A stretch of 64,000 nt of DNA from Streptomyces griseochromogenes (GTDB lineage Bacteria; Actinomycetota; Actinomycetes; Streptomycetales; Streptomycetaceae): NCBI RefSeq assembly GCF_001542625.1, contig NZ_CP016279.1, positions 1,116,001-1,180,000 of the forward strand, read 5' to 3'. The position numbers and the translations under genes were made by a program. The notes below the pieces were generated by a model, which ran no database searches, was not told the origin of the DNA, and saw only the letters and a program-made list of their open reading frames with translations. Positions 34,298-43,503 of this stretch are shown here, piece by piece. Numbering within the stretch: the first letter of the stretch is position 1; each line of letters starts with the position of its first letter.

Positions 34298-36733
34298 TCA
34301 GGCGGGCGGCAGAGGCTGCTCCGTCCAGACCGTCTTGCCGTCGTGGGTGTAGCGGGTGCCCCACCGTTCCGTGAGCTGCGCGACCAGGAAGAGCCCGCGG
34401 CCGCCCTCGTCCGTGCTCAGGGCCCGTCGGAGGTGCGGGGAGGTGTGGCTGGTGTCGGACACTTCGCAGATAAGAGAGTGCGTACGGATGAGGCGCAGGG
34501 TGACGGGGCCGGCCGCGTACCGGTAGGTGTTGGTGACGAGCTCGCTGGCGACCAGCTCGGTGGTGAAGGCCAGGTCCGTCAGCCCCCATTCGGTCAGCTT
34601 CGCCGTGGTCAGTTCCCTCGCACGGGCGGCGGCGGTCGCTTCCAGGGGCAGCTGCCATGTGGCGACATTCTGCGGCGGCAGCACCCGGGTGCGGGCGATG
34701 AGCAGTGCGATGTCGTCGGAGGGGCGGTGATCCTTGGCCAGCAGCGCTTCGACCACGGCGTCGCAGGTGCGGTCCAGGGGATCGGCGGAGTGGGAGAGAC
34801 ACCCGTACAGGTTCTCCAGCGCGGCGTCGATGTCGCCGTCGCGCGCCTCCAGGAGGCCGTTGGTGTAGAGGGCGAGCAGGCTGCCCTCGGGGAGGTCGAG
34901 GTCGTACGTCTCGAACGGCAGTCCGCCCAGTCCGAGCGGCGGACCCGCGGGCAGATCGAGCACGGTCACCTGGCCGTCCGGCGTGGCCACCACCGGAGCC
35001 GGGTGGCCGGCGCGGGCCAGGGCGCAGTGCCGGGACACCGGGTCGTAGACCGCGTACACGCAGGTGGCCCCGAGCACCTGCTCGATCGCCGACCAGTTGC
35101 CGTCGGCGTTCGCCTCCAGTTCGGAGGCCAGCAGACTGACTAGATCGTCCAGCCGCGCCACCACCTCGTCCGGTTCCAGGTCGAGACTGGCCAGGGTGCG
35201 CGCGGCGGCGCGCAGGCGGCCCATCGAGGCCGCGGCGTGGATCCCGTGGCCGACCACGTCTCCCACCACCAGGGCGACCCGCGCCCCTGACAACGGGATC
35301 ACGTCGAACCAGTCACCGCCGATGCCCGGTTCACCGCTCGCCGGCAGATATCGGCAGGCCACCTCGACGGCCGGCAGATCGGACACCGCGTTCGGCAGCA
35401 GACTGCGCTGCAGAGTCAGAGCGGCGCTCTGCTGCTGGGTGAAGCGGCGCGCGTTGTCGATGCAGACGGCCGCACGCGAGGAGAGCTCCTGGGCCACCGC
35501 GGCGTCGCCGTCCTCGAAAGGCTCCGCATGGCGCGACCGCCACAGGCTCACCACGCCCAGTACCAGGCCGCGCGCGACCAGAGGCACCGCGATCAGTGAA
35601 TGAACACCCAGCCCCAGGGCGATCTCGATCCGCCGCCGGTCCATGGCGTACCACTCGGGGCGGAGCGACAGCAGCCCCTCCAGAATCGGGCGCCGCTCGG
35701 CCAGGCACCGCGCCTGCGGAGATTCCGGAAGCAGCGGGACCACGTCGCCCTCCTGGTGCGGGACGCGGTGTTCGGGCGGCGAGAGCGCGGCCCGGAGCAG
35801 CGGACCTGTGGAACCGGGAACCGGTTCCTCACCGAGCATCACCGGTTTGAGGAGGTCCACCGAGCAGTAGTCGGCCAGCCCGTGGACGACCTCCTCGGCC
35901 AGTTCCCGGGCGGTCTGTGTCACGTCCAGTGAGGTCCCGATCCGGGCGCTCGCCTCGTTCAGCAGGGCGAGCCTGCGCTGGGCCCGGTGGCGTTCGGTCA
36001 CGTCCTCGATCGTCTCGGCCACGCCGAGAACCCGGCCCGACGGATCTTCCATCCGGAACGCCGAGACGGACACGACCCGATCCCGGCCCGGATCGTGGCG
36101 CGCCCGGGCGGACTGTTCCGTGAAGATCAGCGGCTCGCCGGTCTCCAGGACGTGCCGCACCCGTTCCTCCGTCGGACCCGCGTCCTCGTCGACCATGAAT
36201 TCCCGGGGGCGATGGCCCACCGGCGCCGAGGCCGGGACGCCGCTCGCCTTCTCGACCGCACGGTTGACCCGGATCACCGTCCTGTCCGGGCCGTAGGTGA
36301 CCAGACCGATCGGGGACCGGTTGTACAGACCGTCCAGCAGCGCTCGGTCCCGCTGCCAGGCGATGACCTCCGAAGCAGGAGCACCGACCAGGAGCCACTC
36401 CTGACGGTCCCCGTCCCGGGTGACCGCGCGGGCCCGGAAACCCATCTCCACCCGGTGTCCGTCGCGATGCCGGACGGGCAGGACACCGAACCAGCCCCCC
36501 GCCTTCACGGCGTCCAGGGCGACGGACCGCACGACAGCCAGATCACGGGTGTCGACCAGGAGGCCCTGCCAGGCCCGTCCGATCACTTCCTTGGCCGGAT
36601 AGCCCAGCAGCTCCTGTGCGCGGGCGCTCCAGCCGACCACGGTGCCTTGATCGTCGAGCACGGCCGAAGCGCCACGCCCGAGGGCGAACGGATCCTCGGG
36701 ACTCTCGCTGAAATGCATCGACGGCGTCCCCAT
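34298..36733 (-). CDS. PAS-GAF-SpoIIE phosphatase-HATPase regulator
   Basis: An 811-residue multidomain signalling protein. In order: two PAS domains (about residues 15-260), a GAF domain (about 275-440), a SpoIIE/RsbU-type PP2C phosphatase domain (GIGGDWFDVIPL, VVGDVVGHGIHAAASM, SDDIALLIAR) and a C-terminal GHKL anti-sigma-type kinase domain (ELVASELVTNTYRYA, DEGGRGLFLV). The metal-ligand position in the usual LYTDGL motif reads YTNGL, so activity may differ. Such proteins dephosphorylate anti-anti-sigma factors in partner-switching stress pathways. The ATG at 36733 follows an aaggtgg ribosome site. No partner sigma or STAS gene is nearby. Confidence 0.9.
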   Translation of the reverse strand: MGTPSMHFSESPEDPFALGRGASAVLDDQGTVVGWSARAQELLGYPAKEVIGRAWQGLLVDTRDLAVVRSVALDAVKAGGWFGVLPVRHRDGHRVEMGFRARAVTRDGDRQEWLLVGAPASEVIAWQRDRALLDGLYNRSPIGLVTYGPDRTVIRVNRAVEKASGVPASAPVGHRPREFMVDEDAGPTEERVRHVLETGEPLIFTEQSARARHDPGRDRVVSVSAFRMEDPSGRVLGVAETIEDVTERHRAQRRLALLNEASARIGTSLDVTQTARELAEEVVHGLADYCSVDLLKPVMLGEEPVPGSTGPLLRAALSPPEHRVPHQEGDVVPLLPESPQARCLAERRPILEGLLSLRPEWYAMDRRRIEIALGLGVHSLIAVPLVARGLVLGVVSLWRSRHAEPFEDGDAAVAQELSSRAAVCIDNARRFTQQQSAALTLQRSLLPNAVSDLPAVEVACRYLPASGEPGIGGDWFDVIPLSGARVALVVGDVVGHGIHAAASMGRLRAAARTLASLDLEPDEVVARLDDLVSLLASELEANADGNWSAIEQVLGATCVYAVYDPVSRHCALARAGHPAPVVATPDGQVTVLDLPAGPPLGLGGLPFETYDLDLPEGSLLALYTNGLLEARDGDIDAALENLYGCLSHSADPLDRTCDAVVEALLAKDHRPSDDIALLIARTRVLPPQNVATWQLPLEATAAARARELTTAKLTEWGLTDLAFTTELVASELVTNTYRYAAGPVTLRLIRTHSLICEVSDTSHTSPHLRRALSTDEGGRGLFLVAQLTERWGTRYTHDGKTVWTEQPLPPA

Positions 36734-36887
36734 AGCCACCACCTTGCCTCGTGACTCCGATGTTCCTCCCCACGGTCCAGGTCCGCGACTCTCTTCCCCT
36801 CTCGGCCCGGCAGCACGACTCGGCCGCGGCACCGTGCCGATGACGACCGACTCCGCGGCCGGCCGGGCGGGACTCAGGCCGGTTCGG

Positions 36888-37610
36888 CTACCTGTCCGAG
36901 ACCTCCGGCACCTCCGGTGCCGGAACGATCCCCGTCGGGCACGACGCGCCCCGGTTCGTCGCGAACGGGGTGCTCAGCTCGACTCCCGTCCCGCCCAGAC
37001 CGCAGTAGCCCGCCGGGTTCCTGTCGAGGTACTGCTGGTGGTACGCCTCGGCCGGGTAGAAGGGGCGGCCGTCCGCCGGGAGGATCTCCGTGGTGATCGT
37101 GCCGTGGCCGGAGTAGGTCAGGACCTTCTGGTACGCGGCGCGGGAGGCCTCGGCCGCGGCCGCCTGTTCCGGGGTGTGGGTGTAGACCGCCGAGCGGTAC
37201 TGGGTGCCCACGTCGTTGCCCTGGCGGAAGCCCTGGGTCGGGTCGTGGGACTCCCAGAACGTCTTCAAGAGACGGTCGTAGGAGATCCGCCGCGGGTCGT
37301 AGACCACCCGGACCACCTCCGTGTGGCCGGTCAGGCCCGAGCAGACCTCCTCGTACAGGGGGTTCTCGGTGTGGCCGCCCTGGTACCCGACCAGTGTGGT
37401 GTGCACGCCCGCCGGGAGCTGCCAGAACTTCCGCTCGGCGCCCCAGAAGCAGCCCAGGCCGAAGTCGGCGGTCTCAAGCCCCTCGGGGTAGGGGCCGAGG
37501 AGCGGGTTGCCCAGGACGGTGTGGCGCTCGGGGACCTCGAAGGCGGGCCCGGCGCGGCCCTTGAGCGCCTGCTCGGGGGTGGGCAGCTGTGGTGTGCGGC
37601 CGAAGAGCAT
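36888..37610 (-). CDS. msrA: Peptide-methionine (S)-S-oxide reductase MsrA
   Basis: A 240-residue MsrA that repairs methionine S-sulfoxide in proteins. The catalytic [11 protein letters not shown] is at about residues 53-63, with [34 protein letters not shown] and a C-terminal GYCGLGG carrying a resolving cysteine. Most family members run GLGGTGVSCP; here about a dozen residues ([12 protein letters not shown]) are inserted between GTGV and SCP, moving the second C-terminal cysteine away. Confidence 0.94.
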   Translation of the reverse strand: MLFGRTPQLPTPEQALKGRAGPAFEVPERHTVLGNPLLGPYPEGLETADFGLGCFWGAERKFWQLPAGVHTTLVGYQGGHTENPLYEEVCSGLTGHTEVVRVVYDPRRISYDRLLKTFWESHDPTQGFRQGNDVGTQYRSAVYTHTPEQAAAAEASRAAYQKVLTYSGHGTITTEILPADGRPFYPAEAYHQQYLDRNPAGYCGLGGTGVELSTPFATNRGASCPTGIVPAPEVPEVSDR

Positions 37611-37696
37611 GGGGTCTCCCTGTCGGTCCGGGGACGAAGGCCGGCCTCAGCGGGCCGGCACGTCGTCCAACGGCGGGGAAGTCCGCCGAATTCCGG

Positions 37697-38788
37697 TCAG
37701 GCGGCGCCCGTCACCGCCCGCACCGTCTCGTTGCGCACCTGGCAGTAGTACGCCGCCGATCCGTCACCCCGGTACCTCCAGGGCAGCGCGTCCACATACC
37801 CGTCGACCAGCTTGAACTGTTCCAGCGCGGCCTCGTGCCGGTCCTGGAGATGGAGGTAGAACGCCAGCAGGTGGCGCACTTGCGCCAGGGCGGGGTGGCC
37901 GGGCTCGGCGGCCGCCACATCCGCGAGGCCCGCGTCGACCCGGGCCACCATCTCGGGTGTGCCGTCGGCCGCGACGGCGGTCGACTCGTCGTGCTCGAAG
38001 TGCGCGACGAGCGGCAGCACCGACAGCAGAGTGCCCGGCGGCGCCCCGGCCGCCGCGCGCTCGGCGAAGTCGAACGCCTGCTGCCGCGAGCCCCGCCACT
38101 TCGCGCACCAGTACTGGAGGGCCGAGTAGTGGGCCCCGAAGTGGTGCGGGGCGCGCGTGGTGATCTCCGCCCACAGCTTGTCCATCTCGGCCTGCGGATA
38201 GCCGAGGCCGAGCGCCACCCAGATCTCCGCGATGTACGGCGTGGGGTCGTCGGGGTTGAGGGCGGCCGCCCGCGCGATCTCCTCGCGAGCGCTCACGAGC
38301 GTCCGGTGGAAGCCTTCGAACTGCTCCCGCGTCGTGTGCTCGGCCATTTTCGCGCCCCGCAGCTCCCAGGCCAGGTCCACCGTGCTGTTCGCCCTGACCA
38401 CGGCCGCGTCCGGGGCATCGGGCCGCGCCGCCTCCCAGGCCAGCAGCCATGCGTCCTCCTCGGCCGCGAGCGTGGCCAGCAGCCCGGTGAACGTCGTACG
38501 GCGCTCCCAGTCCCGGCCGATCGCGTCCAGCACTTCGGCCGCGGGCTGCCAGTCGCCCTCCCGCGCGGCTGCGAGGGCCTGTGCCCAGGGCGCGGGCAGC
38601 GGTGCGGCGTGCTCGGTGTCCTGCCGCTCGGCGGGCAGCAGGCCGAGCCGCTCCGCCGCCTCGGCCGCCTGGTCGGCGTCCGGAGGGCTCGGCGAGAACA
38701 GTTCCTTCACGAACGCGCCGGTGAACCATACGGCGGCGATCACCACGGGGAGGGCCAGAATGCCCAGGATCCAGAGCAGGACGGTCAT
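37697..38788 (-). CDS. Membrane-anchored helical-repeat protein, paralogue of the gene at 40862
   Basis: A 363-residue protein with one N-terminal membrane helix (VLLWILGILALPVVIAAVWF) and an otherwise soluble, helix-rich, TPR-like body. It shares a long signature with the protein at 40862-41980, including PYIxE, YPQxExxKLW, RAPHHxGAH, YWCxKWxGSR and LPLxAxFEH, so the two are paralogues flanking the M48 peptidase gene. The ATG at 38788 is the first in the conserved part; the frame further upstream is low-complexity. Function unknown; a peptidase partner or adaptor is a reasonable guess. Confidence 0.8.
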   Translation of the reverse strand: MTVLLWILGILALPVVIAAVWFTGAFVKELFSPSPPDADQAAEAAERLGLLPAERQDTEHAAPLPAPWAQALAAAREGDWQPAAEVLDAIGRDWERRTTFTGLLATLAAEEDAWLLAWEAARPDAPDAAVVRANSTVDLAWELRGAKMAEHTTREQFEGFHRTLVSAREEIARAAALNPDDPTPYIAEIWVALGLGYPQAEMDKLWAEITTRAPHHFGAHYSALQYWCAKWRGSRQQAFDFAERAAAGAPPGTLLSVLPLVAHFEHDESTAVAADGTPEMVARVDAGLADVAAAEPGHPALAQVRHLLAFYLHLQDRHEAALEQFKLVDGYVDALPWRYRGDGSAAYYCQVRNETVRAVTGAA

Positions 38789-38984
38789 CGGGGGTTCGGT
38801 CCGTTCGTCGGAGGGGCCGGGGTGTGCGCGGCTCGCGACCGTGGTGCCGGCCGCGCGGGTTGTACGGGTTGTACGGCTCGCGCGGCTGTGTCGCTCGCGT
38901 GAGCTGTGTTCCATGTGCGGGCTGTGTTGCCTGTGTGAGCCGTGCGGCCGACGCGGGCCGTGCCGCTCACGCCGGCTGGGCCGC
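38789..38984. repeat. Short tandem repeats behind the M48 peptidase gene
   Basis: The 18-mer gccgctcacgccggctgg is exactly duplicated at 38962-38979 and 38980-38997. The second copy contains the stop codon of the M48 gene, so the last codons and stop (Ala-Gln-Pro-Ala-stop) are repeated in frame. The rest is low-complexity GT/CG-rich DNA with short repeats such as gggttgtac. Confidence 0.65.
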
Positions 38985-40619
38985 TCACGCCGGCTGGGCC
39001 GCCGGTGGCAGCAGTGCGCGCAGGGGCGCGGTGTCGGGGTGGTCGGCGAGTGCCGCGGCCACGGCCGCCTCCAGCGCGGCCTCGGGGCCGTCGTCCGGCG
39101 TGTTCTGCGAGGCCCAGCCGGGCAGGCGGACGGTCGCCGGACGGGACCAGGAGAACTCCCAGTGCAGCAGCGAACGGGCGCTGAACTCGGCCAGCACCAT
39201 CGTCCGCAGCAACTCACCCAGCCGCGGCCGTACGAACTCGCGGAAGGCCCGGCCCTTGGCCGCGGCCGCCTGCTCGGACAGCGGCAGCCGCTCCGCCAGC
39301 ACCCACAGCCGGCCGTCGTCGATCACCTCCAGCAGTGCGGTCAGCGTCGGAGGCTGCCCGGTGAAGTCGGCCAGCGCCCGGTGCAGCGGGGTGCGTGCCG
39401 AGGACAGGCCCTCGGTCATGGAGGCGTCCAGCAGTTCCTCCCAGGCGCCGGTGCGCCGGAAGGCGAGGACCTCGTCCGTGAGGACGGCGTCCTCCAACGC
39501 GGCCAGGGTGCGCCGCGCGTCGGTGAGCAGGGCGGACGCCGAGCTCTGGGCCTCCTCGGCGCGACCGTCGGCGGGCAGCGCCTCGATCCGGCGCACCCGC
39601 TCGGCGATCGGCGGATGGGAGTCGTACGGCGAACTGGGCTCGGCCGGCAGCTCGGCGCGCAGCTCCACCAGTTCCCCCGCGCGGGCAGACAGCAGCCGGC
39701 CGAAGCCGCCGAAGAACTCGCCGCGCGGCGGCAGCAGCCGCGCCGGCAGGCCGAGGGTGGCGTAGGAGTCGAGGTAGAAGTCGTGGGAGGCGGCCAGCAC
39801 GGGGATCTCGCGCAGCGCCGACGCGGTCGCGTCGCGGCCGGCGATGCGGGCGGCGGACAGATCGGCGGCGTACTCCTGGGCGCGGGCCGTGGAGAGGGAG
39901 GCGCGCAGGTAGAGCTTGCCGTACGCGGTGTAGATCGACGCCATCGTCCGGTACGTCGCCCCGGCCCCGCCGGTGTCGACCGTCTTCGCCTTCTTGCCCT
40001 TGGCGACCCGCCTGGCGGAGGCCTCCTCCTGGCGGGCGCGCTCGGCGGCCACCTTGCCGTCCGCCTTCGCCCGGAACTGCCCGATCACCCGGCCGATCTG
40101 CGCCCTGCCGCGCACCACCAGCGCGGCCAGCCGGGTGTCTCCGCCGGTGAAGTGGCCGTACTCGTGGGCGAGTACGGCACGCAGCTGTGCCTCGGTCAGC
40201 CCCGTCAGCAGCGGCACGCCGAGGTAGAGACGGCGCCGGCCGGGCAGCAGGCCGAGCAGCCGCGACCGTTCGCCGACGGCCGCGTTGACGTCGGCCGTGA
40301 GCAGGATCCGGTCGGGGGCGCGGGTGCCCGTCGCCGCGGCGAGTTCCCGGACCAGGGCCCACAGCCGGGGCTCGTCGGCTTCGGCGACCGCGACGCCGGC
40401 CGGCTCCTCGCCCCGGGGTGTGCGAAGCATGAGCATGCCGCGTACGACGGGGACGGCGAGCAGCACCGAGACGATGACGATCTTCACGGCGAGCGCGCCG
40501 TGCGCCCAGGTGAACACCGCGATGTCGAGGCCGGCCAGCGCCCCTAGCAGCACGAGGCTCAGCAGATAGAAGCCGAACAGCAGAACGAGGGCACGCAGCG
40601 CGCGCAGAGTTGCGCCCAT
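38985..40619 (-). CDS. M48-family membrane zinc metallopeptidase
   Basis: A 544-residue peptidase. Two N-terminal membrane helices (about residues 8-30 and 40-58) precede the catalytic domain, where HEYGH (near residue 165, in LAHEYGHFTGGD) provides two zinc histidines and the catalytic glutamate and a downstream EYAADLSAA provides the third ligand. This is the HtpX/Ste24-like fold. A long C-terminal helical extension follows. It lies between two paralogous membrane proteins on the same strand, suggesting a three-gene unit for membrane-protein quality control or protein processing. Confidence 0.9.
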   Translation of the reverse strand: MGATLRALRALVLLFGFYLLSLVLLGALAGLDIAVFTWAHGALAVKIVIVSVLLAVPVVRGMLMLRTPRGEEPAGVAVAEADEPRLWALVRELAAATGTRAPDRILLTADVNAAVGERSRLLGLLPGRRRLYLGVPLLTGLTEAQLRAVLAHEYGHFTGGDTRLAALVVRGRAQIGRVIGQFRAKADGKVAAERARQEEASARRVAKGKKAKTVDTGGAGATYRTMASIYTAYGKLYLRASLSTARAQEYAADLSAARIAGRDATASALREIPVLAASHDFYLDSYATLGLPARLLPPRGEFFGGFGRLLSARAGELVELRAELPAEPSSPYDSHPPIAERVRRIEALPADGRAEEAQSSASALLTDARRTLAALEDAVLTDEVLAFRRTGAWEELLDASMTEGLSSARTPLHRALADFTGQPPTLTALLEVIDDGRLWVLAERLPLSEQAAAAKGRAFREFVRPRLGELLRTMVLAEFSARSLLHWEFSWSRPATVRLPGWASQNTPDDGPEAALEAAVAAALADHPDTAPLRALLPPAAQPA

Positions 40620-40861
40620 CGGGCAGATTCCCCCACAGGACCCGGAGAAGCGGACATGGCGAACACCGTGCACCGGTGCTGCCGTGAGCGTGGGGGGACT
40701 CAGAGCTTGCTCGGAGCGAGACGCAGAGCGGACTCGGCGTCGGCTCGGGCAAAGCGTGAGCAAACTCGGAGCACGCGGAGTATGCCCTACCGCAGGTCAG
40801 CAGGGCAATCCCAATTCCGTTGGAGCGGTGGGGTGATGGGGTGGGGTGGGGTGGCGGCCCG

Positions 40862-41980
40862 TCAGCCGGGCAGGCTCGCCGGGCTGCCGCCGTTCGCCTC
40901 GTAGCCGGCCACCGCCAGCGCGCGGTAGAGGGCGAACTCGGCGGCCGGGTCGGCGGAGAGGGTCCAGGGCAGCGCGCCGACGTGGCCGTCCACGTGTATG
41001 AGCTGGTCCATGGCCTCCGCCCAGCGTTCGGCCCGGACCAGGAAGAAGACCAGCAGGTGACGGACGTGGGCGAGCATCGGGTCGTCGGGGCGGGCCGAGT
41101 GCACCGCGTGCAGCGCGCCGTGCATCGCCTTGGTGAGAACCTCGCTCTGGTACAAGCTCGCCACCAGGTTCACCTCGGGGAGGTGCTCGAAGACCGCGAA
41201 GAGCGGCAGCGCGGCGAGCAGCGAACCCTCGGGAGCGCGGGCCGCCGCGGCCTCGGCGAACGCGTACGCCTGCGCGCGCGAGCCGTGCCACTTCTCGCAC
41301 CAGTAGTGCAGCGCGGCCAGATGCGCCCCCATGTGGTGCGGGGCGCGGTCCAGGATGTTCAGCCACAGCTTCTCGAACTCCGGCTGCGGATAGGCCAGGC
41401 CCCGGGCGATGGACAGTTCGACGATGTACGGCACGGGGTCGCCGGGGGCCGGCAGCGCCGCCTGCTCGCACGCCTGACGGGCCTCCTCCATGATGATCCG
41501 GAAGTCGTCCGTGCCCGGCGTGGACGTCCGCCACGCCTGCTGCACCAGGAACTCGGCGTGCACCGCCGCGCCGCCCGCGTCCTCGGGCCGCTCGGCCCGC
41601 CACACCCTGAGCCACTGTCCGCCGGGCGTCTCGTGCACCCCGCCCGGCCGCTGCTGCAGCTCCAGCGCCGCCGCGCCGGCGAAGGCCTGCACCCGCTGCC
41701 AGCGCACCTCGCCCTCGGCCTCGGTGCCGGCCAGCAGCTGGGCCGCCGCGCGGTAGTCCTGGGTGCGCTGCACCAGGTCCAGGACGTCCAGCAGGTCCTG
41801 GTCGGGGCCGGGCATCCGCACGTCCAGCTCTTCCTGGCGCACGAAGCCGTAGACCGCCGGGTCGGCGGCGTCCGGGTGGCCCGGGGCAACCTGCTCGATC
41901 ACCCCGCGCCTGCGCCGTACGAGCGGCAGCATCACGAAGCCGAGCAGGACCAGGGCCATGAGCAGCCAGAGAATCGACAT
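40862..41980 (-). CDS. Membrane-anchored helical-repeat protein, paralogue of the gene at 37697
   Basis: A 372-residue protein with one N-terminal helix (ILWLLMALVLLGFVMLPLV), a short basic stretch and a helix-rich soluble body sharing the RAPHHMGAHLAALHYWCEKW-type signature with the protein at 37697-38788. It lies upstream of the M48 peptidase gene on the same strand, 242 bp before its start. Function unknown. Confidence 0.82.
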   Translation of the reverse strand: MSILWLLMALVLLGFVMLPLVRRRRGVIEQVAPGHPDAADPAVYGFVRQEELDVRMPGPDQDLLDVLDLVQRTQDYRAAAQLLAGTEAEGEVRWQRVQAFAGAAALELQQRPGGVHETPGGQWLRVWRAERPEDAGGAAVHAEFLVQQAWRTSTPGTDDFRIIMEEARQACEQAALPAPGDPVPYIVELSIARGLAYPQPEFEKLWLNILDRAPHHMGAHLAALHYWCEKWHGSRAQAYAFAEAAAARAPEGSLLAALPLFAVFEHLPEVNLVASLYQSEVLTKAMHGALHAVHSARPDDPMLAHVRHLLVFFLVRAERWAEAMDQLIHVDGHVGALPWTLSADPAAEFALYRALAVAGYEANGGSPASLPG

Positions 41981-42339
41981 GCTTCAAGCGAACCAGACGC
42001 CGCCGACAATTGGCCAACCTCGCCCGCCGAGCCTGTGGAAAACTCCGGCCAGGTCATGACGGGGGCGGCCGACGCCGTCGTACACCGGGGGCGATGACGG
42101 CCCGGCGCCGCCGCGCACACCGACTGCCGCGGACACCGGCCGCCAAGCTCACCGGCCGCCGCGGACACCGGCCGCCGCGGACACCGGCCACCGTGCACAC
42201 CGGCCGCCGCGCACACCGGCCACCATGCCCGAATACCGCCGTACGCAAAGGCCGCCGTGCACAGGGAAAACCCTTTCGCCGGAGCTGTGCCACCCAGCCG
42301 TCCGGCAGCACCCGCGCGAGCGCACTACGCTCGGTGCAC
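41981..42339. other. Divergent intergenic region upstream of metB
   Basis: These 359 bp separate the paralogue gene (start 41980) from metB (start 42340). They contain the 16-bp tandem repeat array at 42135-42230 and the metB promoter, which I cannot place. No gene or riboswitch-like structure was recognised. Nearest the metB start there is no strong purine-rich ribosome site. Confidence 0.5.
42135..42230. repeat. 16-bp tandem repeat array upstream of metB
   Basis: Six units with the consensus accggccgccgcggac start at 42135, 42151, 42167, 42183, 42199 and 42215, each exactly 16 bp apart. Later units vary in the gccgcg part. Confidence 0.85.
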
Positions 42340-43494
42340 ATGAGCGACAGGCAGATCAGTCAGCACTTCGAGACCCTCGCGATCCACGCGGGCAACACCG
42401 CGGATCCCCTCACCGGCGCGGTCGTCCCGCCGATCTACCAGGTCTCGACCTACAAGCAGGACGGCGTGGGTGGCCTGCGCGGCGGCTACGAGTACAGCCG
42501 CAGCGCCAACCCGACCAGGACCGCCCTGGAGGAGAACCTCGCCGCGCTGGAAGGCGGCCGCCGCGGCCTCGCGTTCGCGTCCGGCCTGGCGGCCGAGGAC
42601 ACCCTGCTGCGCACGCTGCTCAGCCCCGGCGACCACGTGGTGATCCCGAACGACGCCTATGGCGGAACCTTCCGCCTCTTCGCCAAGGTCGTCTCCCGGT
42701 GGGGCGTGGAGTGGTCGGTCGCCGACACCAGCGACCCGTCCGCCGTGCGCGCCGCGATCACCCCGAAGACCAAGGCCGTCTGGGTGGAGACCCCCTCCAA
42801 CCCGCTGCTCGGCATCACCGACATCGCCGCCGTCGCCCAGGTCGCCCACGACGCGGGCGCGAGGCTCGTCGTCGACAACACCTTCGCCACCCCCTACCTC
42901 CAGCAGCCGCTGTCGCTCGGGGCGGACGTCGTCGTGCACTCCCTGACCAAGTACATGGGCGGCCACTCGGACGTGGTGGGCGGTGCGCTGATCGTCTCCG
43001 ACCAGGCCCTGGGCGAGGAACTGGCCTACCACCAGAACTCGATGGGCGCCGTCGCCGGCCCCTTCGACTCCTGGCTGGTGCTGCGCGGCACCAAGACCCT
43101 CGCGGTGCGCATGGACCGGCACAGCGAGAACGCCGCCAAGATCGTCGACATGCTGACCCGGCACAAGCGCGTGACCAGCGTCCTGTACCCGGGGCTGCCC
43201 GAGCACCCGGGCCACGAGACCGCCGCCAAGCAGATGAAGGCGTTCGGCGGCATGGTGTCCTTCCGGGTCGAGGGCGGCGAGGAGGCCGCGGTCGAGGTGT
43301 GCAACCGCACCAAGGTGTTCACGCTCGGCGAGTCGCTCGGCGGTGTCGAGTCGCTCATCGAGCACCCCGGCCGGATGACGCACGCCTCCGTGGCCGGCTC
43401 GGCCCTGGAGGTCCCCGGCGACCTGGTGCGCCTGTCCGTGGGCATCGAGAACGTCGACGACCTGCTGGAGGACCTGCAGCAGGCCCTGGGCTGA
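42340..43494 (+). CDS. metB: Cystathionine gamma-synthase / PLP-dependent trans-sulfuration enzyme
   Basis: A 384-residue PLP enzyme of the Cys/Met metabolism family. The PLP lysine is in HSLTKYMGGHSDVVGG, with GYEYSRSANPTR, ASGLAAEDTLL and VVDNTFATPYLQ also typical. It joins O-succinyl- or O-acetylhomoserine with cysteine to make cystathionine, or runs the reverse gamma-lyase reaction; sequence alone does not separate the two. The ATG at 42340 gives the family N-terminus; the longer frame to 42010 passes through tandem repeats. Confidence 0.93.
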   Translation: MSDRQISQHFETLAIHAGNTADPLTGAVVPPIYQVSTYKQDGVGGLRGGYEYSRSANPTRTALEENLAALEGGRRGLAFASGLAAEDTLLRTLLSPGDHVVIPNDAYGGTFRLFAKVVSRWGVEWSVADTSDPSAVRAAITPKTKAVWVETPSNPLLGITDIAAVAQVAHDAGARLVVDNTFATPYLQQPLSLGADVVVHSLTKYMGGHSDVVGGALIVSDQALGEELAYHQNSMGAVAGPFDSWLVLRGTKTLAVRMDRHSENAAKIVDMLTRHKRVTSVLYPGLPEHPGHETAAKQMKAFGGMVSFRVEGGEEAAVEVCNRTKVFTLGESLGGVESLIEHPGRMTHASVAGSALEVPGDLVRLSVGIENVDDLLEDLQQALG

Positions 43495-43503
43495 CGGCAG
43501 GAG

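Noticed and set aside
33786..34802. 338-codon minus-strand frame spanning the phosphatase end and S51 gene start
   Set aside because: It runs out of frame with both real genes and is Arg/Pro-rich low-complexity sequence.
42010..42339. N-terminal extension of metB
   Set aside because: It would be translated from 16-bp tandem repeats and has no match to the enzyme family, which begins at MSDRQISQHFETL.
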